Shown: in pieces, positions 39,944 through 47,900 of the stretch
How positions within the stretch are numbered: position 1 is the first letter of the stretch
Layout: every line of letters starts with the position of its first letter
From: Streptosporangium carneum
GTDB lineage: Bacteria > Actinomycetota > Actinomycetes > Streptosporangiales > Streptosporangiaceae
Direction: 5' to 3'
Assembly: GCF_027922005.1 (NCBI RefSeq)
Contig: NZ_BSEV01000031.1
Location: 1 to 64,000, forward strand
Length of the DNA stretch: 64,000 bases
Translations under genes and position numbers: made by a program
The notes under the pieces: model-generated
The model's input: the letters and a program-made list of their open reading frames with translations, nothing else
What the model was told of the DNA's origin: nothing
Databases searched by the model: none

Positions 39944-40896
39944 TGGACCTGTCCGTAGTCGTCGTCACCTACCACTCCAAGGACTACGTCGGCGGCTGCC
40001 TCGACGCGCTGGCCGAGGCGACCAAGGGGCTGGAGGCCGAGGTCGTCGTCGTCGACAACGCCTCCTCCGACGGGACCGCGGAGACGGTGCGCTCCCTCGC
40101 GCCGTGGGCCAGGGTCGTCGCCAGGGACGTCAACGACGGCTTCGCCGGCGGCTGCCACGCGGGCGCCGACGTCGCCACGGGCCGCCACCTGCTCTTCCTC
40201 AACCCCGACGCGATCGTGTCCGCCGACACGCTGACCACGCTGCTGGAGTACGCCGGGCGTCACCCGGAGGCCGGCATCGTCGGCGGCCGTCAGGTGACCG
40301 AGAGCGGCGGGAGCGACCCGCGCTCCTGGTGGAACCGGCCCGACCTGTGGTCGGCGATCTGCTTCGCGGTCGGGCTCAGCACGGTCTTCCCCGGCAACCG
40401 CCTCTTCGACAGGGAGCCGCCGCGCGCCTGGTCCGGCGACCCCGAGGAGGAGTTCCCCGTGCCGGTGGTGAGCGGCGCGATGATGCTGGTCGAACGGAGG
40501 CTCTGGGACCGCCTCGGCGGGTTCGACCGCGCCTTCTTCATGTACGGCGAGGACGCGGACCTGTGCCTGCGCGCGGCGAAGGCGGGCTACCGGCCGAGGG
40601 TCACCGCCGCGGCCGTCTACCTCCACCCCGGCGGGATGTCCTCCAGCAGCGCGCGCAAGCTCCTGCTGCTGTTCACCGGCAAGGTCAGCGTGGTCCGCAG
40701 GCACTTCCCCCCGGGGCTGCGCCGGATCGGCGCGGGCCTGCTGCTGTTCGGGGTGTGGCTGCGGGCGACGATGGGCCGCTGGGTGGGCGGCCTGGACGCC
40801 GAACGGAGGGGCCGCCGCAGTGTGGGCGGTCAGGAGTGGTCTCAACTGTGGGCTGATCGCGCGAAGTGGCGCGCGGGTTGGAAAGGATCGCAATGA
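39943..40896 (+). CDS. GT2 glycosyltransferase (rhamnosyltransferase-like)
   Basis: A 317-residue family 2 enzyme: LSVVVVTYHSKDYVGGCL, VVVVDNASSDGTAETV, DVNDGFAGGCHAGADVATG, LLFLNPDAIVS with the DxD-like Asp, VSGAMMLVERRLWDRLGGFD and FFMYGEDADLCLRAAKAG. This set matches WbbL-type rhamnosyltransferases that use dTDP-rhamnose. It is cytoplasmic, acting on the lipid-linked intermediate. TGATG overlap with the previous gene and ATGA overlap with the next. Confidence 0.88.
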   Translation: MDLSVVVVTYHSKDYVGGCLDALAEATKGLEAEVVVVDNASSDGTAETVRSLAPWARVVARDVNDGFAGGCHAGADVATGRHLLFLNPDAIVSADTLTTLLEYAGRHPEAGIVGGRQVTESGGSDPRSWWNRPDLWSAICFAVGLSTVFPGNRLFDREPPRAWSGDPEEEFPVPVVSGAMMLVERRLWDRLGGFDRAFFMYGEDADLCLRAAKAGYRPRVTAAAVYLHPGGMSSSSARKLLLLFTGKVSVVRRHFPPGLRRIGAGLLLFGVWLRATMGRWVGGLDAERRGRRSVGGQEWSQLWADRAKWRAGWKGSQ

Positions 40897-41921
40897 CATC
40901 CATCGGACTTGCGGTGGTCGGGGCCGGCTACTGGGGCCCGAACCTGGTCCGCAACGCCCAGGCGGTGCCCGCGCTCGACCTGCGCTGGCTCTGCGACCTG
41001 GACGCGGCGCGGGCCGCCGCGGTGCTGGGCCGCTACACCACGGTCCGGGCGACCACCTCCTACGCGGAGGTGCTCGCCGACCCGGCGGTGCACGCGGTGG
41101 CCATCGCGACCCCGGCCGCCACCCACTTCGACCTGGCCCGCGCCGCCCTCGAGGCGGGCAAGCACGTCCTGGTCGAGAAGCCGCTGACCGCGACCCGCGC
41201 CGAGGGCGAGAAGCTGGTTGAGCTGGCCCGGGAGCAGGACCGGATCCTGATGTGCGACCACACCTTCTGCTACACCCCCGTCGTCAGGAGGATCCGCGAG
41301 CTGGTGCGCGGCGGGGAGGTCGGCGACATCCGGTTCGTCGACTCGGTCCGGATCAACCTGGGGCTGGTCCAGCCCGACGTGGACGTGCTGTGGGACCTCG
41401 CGCCGCACGACCTGTCCATCCTGGACTTCGTGCTGCCCGAGGACGTCCGCCCCGTCGCCGTCGCCGCCCACGCCAGCGACCCGATGGGCACCGGCAAGGC
41501 GTGCCTGGCCTACCTGACCGTCTGGCTGTCCAGCGGGGCCATGGCGCACGTCCACGTCAACTGGCTCAGCCCCACCAAGATCCGCACCACGGTGATCGGG
41601 GGCTCCCGCCGTACGATCGTCTGGGACGACGTCAACCCGGCCCAGCGCCTGGCGGTCTACGACAGGGGCGTCGAGGTCGAGGCGCTCGGCCCCGACGAGC
41701 GGCGTCAGAAGCTCATCTCCTACCGGACCGGCGACGTGCTGGTCCCCGCGCTTCCCGAGCAGGAGGCGCTGCGCAACATGATGACCGAGTTCGCCGACGC
41801 GATCACCGAGGGCCGGGCTCCGGTCACCGACGGGGCGGCCGGCGTGCGGGTGCTGACCCTGCTGGAGGCCGTCTCCCGCAGCCTGGAACTTGGAGGCATA
41901 CGAGTGGAGGTCGAGGCGTGA
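40893..41921 (+). CDS. Gfo/Idh/MocA oxidoreductase (WlbA/WbpB-like)
   Basis: A 342-residue NAD-dependent sugar dehydrogenase: LAVVGAGYWGPNLVRNAQ, VAIATPAATHFDLARAAL, KHVLVEKPLTATRAEGEKL with the conserved E-K-P, MCDHTFCYTPVVRRI, and DLAPHDLSILDFVLPED with the catalytic His. With the aminotransferase next to it and the WbpD-like acyltransferase at 44162, it fits the enzyme that oxidises C3 of a UDP-N-acetylhexosaminuronic acid. Substrate inferred from context. Confidence 0.85.
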   Translation: MTSIGLAVVGAGYWGPNLVRNAQAVPALDLRWLCDLDAARAAAVLGRYTTVRATTSYAEVLADPAVHAVAIATPAATHFDLARAALEAGKHVLVEKPLTATRAEGEKLVELAREQDRILMCDHTFCYTPVVRRIRELVRGGEVGDIRFVDSVRINLGLVQPDVDVLWDLAPHDLSILDFVLPEDVRPVAVAAHASDPMGTGKACLAYLTVWLSSGAMAHVHVNWLSPTKIRTTVIGGSRRTIVWDDVNPAQRLAVYDRGVEVEALGPDERRQKLISYRTGDVLVPALPEQEALRNMMTEFADAITEGRAPVTDGAAGVRVLTLLEAVSRSLELGGIRVEVEA

Positions 41922-43021
41922 AGCCCATCCCCCTGGTCGATCTGGCCGCCGCGCACGCCGAGGTGGCGGAGGAGGTCCGTGAGGGCTTCGAGCGGATCCT
42001 GGCGACCACCGCGTTCGTCAAGGGCGCGGAGGTGACCGCCTTCGAGAACGAGTACGCGGAGTTCTCCGGCGTCGCCCACTGCGTCGGGGTGGCCAACGGC
42101 ACCGACGCGATCGAGCTGGCCCTGCGCGCGGCGGGGATCGGCGCGGGCGACGAGGTGGTGCTGCCCGCGAACACCTTCGTGGCGAGCGCGGAGGCGGTGA
42201 TCAGGGCGGGCGCGCGGCCGGTCCTGGTCGACGTGGACGACGACTTCCTGCTGATGGACCCGGCGCGGCTGCCGGACGCGATCGGCCCCGCCACGGCCGC
42301 GCTGCTCCCCGTCCACCTGTACGGCCAGCTCGCCCCGATGGCCCCGATCCTCGACGTCGCGGGGCGTTCAGGCCTGACGGTCGTGGAGGACGCGGCGCAG
42401 AGCCAGGGCGCGCTGCAGGACGGCAGGGCCTCGGGCGCGCACGGACTGCTGGCTGCCACCAGCTTCTACCCGGGCAAGAACCTCGGCGCGTACGGCGACG
42501 CGGGCGCGGTCACCACCGGCTCGGCCGAGCTGGCCAGGGCGGTGCGGCTGCTCGGCGACCACGGCAGCGAGCGCAAGTACGAGCACGTGTCCTTCGGGGT
42601 CAACTCCCGCATGGACGGGCTCCAGGCCGTCGTGCTCAGGGCCAAGCTGCGCAGGCTCGCCGACGCCAACGCCCGCCGCCGCGAGGCCGCCGAGCGCTAC
42701 GCCCGGCTGCTGGCGGACGTGCCCGGGGTCAGGCTCCCGGCCGTCGCCCCGGGCAACGAGCACGTCTGGCACCTGTACGTGGTGCGCGTCGAAGGCCGTG
42801 ACGAGGTGATCGCGCGCATGCAGGAGCTGGGCGTGCACGCGGGCATCCACTACCCGGTGCCGGTCCACCTCCAGCCCGCATTCGGCGGCCTGGGGCACGG
42901 CCAGGGGGACTTCCCGGTGACCGAGCGGGCGGCGGCGGAGATCCTCTCGCTGCCGATCTACCCGCAGATCACGCCGGAGCAGCAGGAACGCGTCGTGGAG
43001 GCGCTGACGAAGGCGTTGTGA
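41918..43021 (+). CDS. DegT/DnrJ/EryC1 sugar aminotransferase (WlbE/WbpE-like)
   Basis: A 367-residue PLP enzyme: IPLVDLAAAHAEVAEEV, TTAFVKGAEVTAFENEYAEF, VGVANGTDAIELALRAAGI, VVEDAAQSQGA with the PLP Asp, SFYPGKNLGAYGDAGAV with the PLP Lys, and HYPVPVHLQPAF. The start phrase and the KGAEV region are close to WbpE/WlbE, which aminate C3 of the keto-sugar made by the preceding dehydrogenase. GTG start overlaps the dehydrogenase stop. Confidence 0.88.
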   Translation: MKPIPLVDLAAAHAEVAEEVREGFERILATTAFVKGAEVTAFENEYAEFSGVAHCVGVANGTDAIELALRAAGIGAGDEVVLPANTFVASAEAVIRAGARPVLVDVDDDFLLMDPARLPDAIGPATAALLPVHLYGQLAPMAPILDVAGRSGLTVVEDAAQSQGALQDGRASGAHGLLAATSFYPGKNLGAYGDAGAVTTGSAELARAVRLLGDHGSERKYEHVSFGVNSRMDGLQAVVLRAKLRRLADANARRREAAERYARLLADVPGVRLPAVAPGNEHVWHLYVVRVEGRDEVIARMQELGVHAGIHYPVPVHLQPAFGGLGHGQGDFPVTERAAAEILSLPIYPQITPEQQERVVEALTKAL

Positions 43022-43140
43022 CCCCTCCCGGTGGCCCCTCCCGGTGATCTCGCCTCCCGGCGCGGGGTCACCGGCCGGTCAGTGAGAGGGGCGGTGCGTC
43101 CCGGACGGTCCCTCGCCTGTCTCCGCGTCCTCGCGCGGGG

Positions 43141-44097
43141 TCATCCCCGGCTGCTCTCGTCACGCAGCCAGGTGGTGAAGTCCCCGGACCGCACCGCCCT
43201 GCGGGCGCGCGCCCTGGCGGCGAGCGTCACGGCGAGGAAGAGGACCAGGTGCGGGGCGAGCCACGGCGCGCTCCGCACCACGCCCAGCAGGTCCCCGACC
43301 GAGGTACGGCCCCCGCCCTGCCCGCCTGCGCCCTGCCCGCTCGCGTTCTGCCCGTCGGCGGTCCATCCGTCTCCCGCCTGCCCGCCCTCGGCCCGCTCGC
43401 CGTCCGTCGCCGTCCCGGGAGCCCGCGCGCCCGTCCGCGTGCCCTCGAGCTCGGCGACGCTGGTCACCGCGCGAACCCTGCGGCGCATCAGGTCGCCGAA
43501 CGTCCTGGGCGGGTGCACCACGACGGCCACGTTTCGCACCACCATCCGCTCCGCGGGGGCGAAGGCGTTCGAGGCGGCCAGGTCGTCCGCCATCACCTGG
43601 GGCAGCGCGTTCAGCCTGGCGTTGCCCTCCGCGCTCACCGCGATCACCCCCCGGCCGAACAGCCCCGCCCGCACCTCGGGCAGCCGGGTCCAGACGGCGT
43701 AGTACCACCGGACCGGCCAGGCGCTGCCCGCGAGGGCCAGGCTCCGTTCCGGGGCGGCGGCGTGCACCCCCGGCTTCTCCAGCTCGGCGCGGAGCGCCCT
43801 GATCCCGGCCGTGCCGATCTCCACGTCGGCGTCCAGGTAGATCCGGGGGAAGGCCGTCACCGCCTCGTCCCCGAGCCGCAGGGCGTGCCGCTTCGACGGG
43901 ACGGGGGAGTCGAGCACCTGGACGGCGTCGCCGTACCGGCGGGCGACGGCGACGGTGTCGTCGGTGCAGCCGTTGGCCACGACCACGATCTCGAATTCGC
44001 CGGGAGCGGCCTCCGCGAGCAGGGCGTCCAGCAGTCTCGGCAGGACCTTCGCCTCGTTGTGCGCGGGAATGACGATACTTGCGGCGGTTGGGCTCAC
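43141..44097 (-). CDS. GT2 glycosyltransferase, inverted within the locus
   Basis: A 318-residue family 2 enzyme: ASIVIPAHNEAKVLPRLLDALL, IVVVANGCTDDTVAVARRYG, RIYLDADVEIGTAGIRAL with D-x-D, and PQVMADDLAASNAFAP with the acceptor-side Asp pair. It has an insert rich in Gly, Gln and Ala (GQNASGQGAGGQGGGR) before a C-terminal hydrophobic stretch. It is on the opposite strand to its neighbours and divergent from the acyltransferase at 44162. The start is GTG at 44095-44097; no ribosome site is visible. Confidence 0.82.
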   Translation of the reverse strand: MSPTAASIVIPAHNEAKVLPRLLDALLAEAAPGEFEIVVVANGCTDDTVAVARRYGDAVQVLDSPVPSKRHALRLGDEAVTAFPRIYLDADVEIGTAGIRALRAELEKPGVHAAAPERSLALAGSAWPVRWYYAVWTRLPEVRAGLFGRGVIAVSAEGNARLNALPQVMADDLAASNAFAPAERMVVRNVAVVVHPPRTFGDLMRRRVRAVTSVAELEGTRTGARAPGTATDGERAEGGQAGDGWTADGQNASGQGAGGQGGGRTSVGDLLGVVRSAPWLAPHLVLFLAVTLAARARARRAVRSGDFTTWLRDESSRG

Positions 44098-44161
44098 AAC
44101 GTTGGAGTATGGTCCCCCGAGGTTACCGCTGCCACCGAGACCGCGCATTCCGGAGGACACC

Positions 44162-44770
44162 GTGTCGCAAGCCCGCATCCACCCCAGCGCCGACGTCGAT
44201 CCCGAGGCGGTCGTCGGCCCCGGCACCTCCGTGTGGCACCTCGCGCAGATCCGGGAGAAGGCCGTGCTCGGCGGTGACTGCGTCATCGGCAGAGGCGCCT
44301 ACGTCGGCCCCGGCGTCAGGATCGGCGACCGGGTCAAGCTGCAGAACCACGCCCTGGTCTACGAGCCCGCGGTGCTGGAGGACGAGGTCTTCGTCGGGCC
44401 CGCCGTGGTGCTCACCAACGACCTCTACCCGCGCTCCGCGGACGTCGACGGAGCGCTCAAGCGGGACGGCGACTGGCACGCGGAGGGGGTCGTGGTACGG
44501 CGCGGCGCCTCGCTCGGCGCCCGCTCCGTCGTCGTCGCGGGGCGGTCGATCGGACGCCACGCCCTGGTGGCCGCCGGAGCGGTGGTCACCAAGGACGTTC
44601 CCGACTTCGCGCTCGTCGCGGGGACCCCCGCCCGCAGGATCGGCTGGGTCGGCCGGGCGGGTGTGCCGTTGCGGCAGGTCAGCGAGGGGGAGTGGCGCTG
44701 CCCGCAGACAGGTGAGGAGTATCTGGAACACGAGGGCGAACTCACCGAAAAAACCCCGGGGGGTAAGTAA
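44162..44770 (+). CDS. hexapeptide-repeat N-acyltransferase (WbpD/WlbB-like)
   Basis: A 202-residue left-handed beta-helix protein: AVVGPGTSVWHLAQIREKAVLG, CVIGRGAYVGPGVRIGDRVKLQNHALVYEPAVLEDEVFVGPAVVLTNDLYPR, GASLGARSVVVAG, GAVVTKDVPDFALVAGTPARRIGWVGRAG. The KLQN-x-ALVY and TND-x-YPR phrases are hallmarks of WbpD/WlbB, which acetylate the 3-amino group of the UDP-sugar. GTG start with GGAGG ten bases upstream. Confidence 0.87.
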   Translation: MSQARIHPSADVDPEAVVGPGTSVWHLAQIREKAVLGGDCVIGRGAYVGPGVRIGDRVKLQNHALVYEPAVLEDEVFVGPAVVLTNDLYPRSADVDGALKRDGDWHAEGVVVRRGASLGARSVVVAGRSIGRHALVAAGAVVTKDVPDFALVAGTPARRIGWVGRAGVPLRQVSEGEWRCPQTGEEYLEHEGELTEKTPGGK

Positions 44771-44908
44771 ACGTTCTGATCATCTCTGGCGTCCCACGTG
44801 TGATTCAGAAGTTGAGTATCTCGTGGGTCTCGCGTGCGCATCGTCCGCAGGGGGCTATGGCCGCCGCGCATCATGAGCTCCCGACGAGCTCCCGTGAAAG
44901 GTGCTGTT

Positions 44909-47900
44909 ATGCGGGCGCTGCGTCTGTTGGGAACCTGGTTGGTCGCCGTCGCCGTCGCGACGACGACGGTCCTCGCCCCCACAGCCTCCTCGGCCTCGGC
45001 CAGGAACGTCGATCCGTGCGGTCCCGGCGGCAATCCCATCGTCTGCGAGAACGGCAAGACCGGCTCGCCGCGATCGGAGTGGGACCGCAACCTCACCCGG
45101 GGCGACACGATCGAGGGGTTCGCCACCGAGATCAGCGTCAACCTCGGGGAGACCGTCAGATTCAAGATCAGGACACCGGCGACCGGGTACCGGCTCGACA
45201 TCTACCGGATGGGCTACTACAACGGCGACGGCGCGCGCAAGGTCGACACGGTCCTGCCGTCCGCGACCCTGCCGCAGACCCAGCCCCCCTGCCCGACCGA
45301 CGCGAACACCGGCCTGATCGAGTGCGGGGGCTGGGCCGAGTCCGCCTCTTGGCACGTTCCGGCGGACTTCGTGTCCGGCGTCTACTTCGCCCACCTGGTC
45401 AGGACCGACGAGGGCGAGGACGGCGACGACAACCACATCGTGTTCGTGGTCCGCGACGACGCCAGCCACTCCCAGATGCTCTTCCAGACCTCCGACACCA
45501 CCTGGCAGGCCTACAACGACTGGGGCGGCAACAGCACCTACGGCGGCAACAGCGCCATCGCGCCAGGGCGCGCGGTGAAGGTGAGCTACAACCGTCCGTT
45601 CGCCACCAGGACCGGCACCCCGTGGGGCCGTGACTTCGTCTTCGCCAACGAGTACCCGATGATCCGCTTCCTGGAGGCGAACGGCTACCCGGTCAGCTAC
45701 ACCAGCGGCGTCGACACCGACCGCAGGGGCAACCTGCTGGCCAACCACCAGGTGTTCCTCTCGGTCGGCCACGACGAGTACTGGTCGAAGCAGCAGCGGC
45801 TCAACGTCGAGGCGGCCAGGGACGCGGGCATGCACCTGGCCTTCTTCAGCGGCAACGAGGTCTTCTGGAAGATCCGCTGGGAGAACAGCACGGACGGGGC
45901 GGGCACGCCGTACCGGACCCTGGTCGTCTACAAGGAGACCAAGGCCAACAACAAGATCGACCCGTCCTCCCAGTGGACCGGCACCTGGCGTGACCCCCGC
46001 TTCAGCCCGCCCGCGGACGGCGGCAACCCGGAGAACTCCCTCACCGGCCAGTTCTGGACGGTCAACTGCTGCTCCAACGACATGAAGGTGCCCCCGGCCG
46101 ACGGCAGGATGCGGCTCTGGCGGGGCACCCAGGTGGCGGCCAACAGCGCCGCGAACCAGACCACGACGCTGCCCGAGGGCGTGCTCGGCTACGAGTGGGA
46201 CGAGGACCCCGACAACGGCCACCGGCCCGACGGGCTGTTCCGGATGTCCACGACCACCCACATCGTGCCGCAGAAGATCCAGGACTTCGGGTCGACCGTC
46301 GCGCAGGACGAGGCGACCCACCACCTGACCATGTACAGGGCGCCCAGCGGCGCGCTGGTCTTCGGCGCCGGAACCGTGCAGTGGTCGTGGGGCCTCGACG
46401 ACAACCACGACGCCTACGACACCGTCCCGACCGACCCGAGCATGCGTCAGGCGACCGTCAACCTGCTGGCCGACATGGGCGTGCAGCCCGGCTCCCTGCA
46501 GGGCGGGCTGACCGCCGCGACCGCCTCGGCCGACACCGTCGCGCCCACCGCGACGATCACCGCCCCCGCCGCGGGGGCCGCGCTGAACAACGGCGACACC
46601 GTGACGATCCAGGGGACCGCCGCCGACACCGGCGGCGGCAGGGTCGCCGGGGTCGAGGTCTCGACCGACGGCGCGACCTGGCACCCGGCGACCGGCAGGG
46701 AGAGCTGGACCTACACCTGGCGGGTCTCCGGCCAGGGCAACGTGACGATCAGGGTCAGGGCCGTCGACGACAACGGCAGGCTGAACGGGACCCCGACCAC
46801 CCGCGCCGTCAGCGTCTCCTGCCCGTGCGGCCTGTTCGCCGAGGACTTCGTCCCGAAGAACGCCGCCGACGTGTCGAAGGTCCCGCACGAGCTGGGCGTG
46901 AGGTTCACCTCGACCACCTCGGGCTGGATCTCCGGCGTGCAGTTCTACAAGGGGACCGGCAACACCGGCAACACCGTCAGCCTCTGGGACGCGACCTCGG
47001 GCGACCGGCTGGCCACCGCCTCCCTCGACGCCGCCAACCCGGTCCCCGACGGCTGGGTCACCGTCGACTTCTACGAGCCGGTCCAGATCGCGGCGAACAC
47101 CGCCTACGTCGCCTCCTACTACGCCCCCAACGGACGCTTCGCCACCGACCCCGAGTGGTTCCAGTACAAGGCCACCGTGAACGGGCCGCTGACCGGTCCG
47201 CGCAACGCGGCGAACGTCCCCAACGGGGTCTACCTCAAGAGCGAGTCCGGCTTCCCCAGCCAGACCTACAACGGCGCCTCCTACGGCGTCGACGTCAGCT
47301 TCAGCCTGGTCAAGCCGCCGGACGTGCGGGCTCCCCGGCCGCTGTCGTCGACCCCGTTCACCGGCGCGTCGAGCATCCCGGTGACGGCCAAGCCCACGAT
47401 CACCTTCAACGAGCAGGTGAACTCGGCCCAGGTCGTCGTCAAGGACGCCTCGCAGATGACGGTCGCCGGGACCGCGGCCATGGACGCGGCGGGCAAGGTC
47501 CTCACCTTCACCCCGAACGCGCCGCTGTCCCCCGGTGTGCTCTACACCGTCAGCGTCAGCGGGGCCAAGGACGCCGCGAACAACGTGATGACCGCCTACA
47601 GCTACTCCTTCACCACCGCCAAGGCGTCGACGGCGGGCGTCTGCCCGTGCAGCCTCTGGGCGGACGACGTCCAGCCCCCGATCATGGGGGTCGAGGACGG
47701 CACCGCGGTCGCCGGTGACGGCGTCGAGCTGGGCATGAGGTTTACGCCGACCAAGAACGGCTTCATCACCGGCATGCGGTTCTTCAAGTCGAGGAACAAC
47801 AAGGGCGCGCACGTCGGCGCGATCTGGAACGCGGCGAACAACAAGATCGGAGAGCTGACCTTCCAGGGGGAGAGCACCGAGGGCTGGCAGGAGGCCAGCT

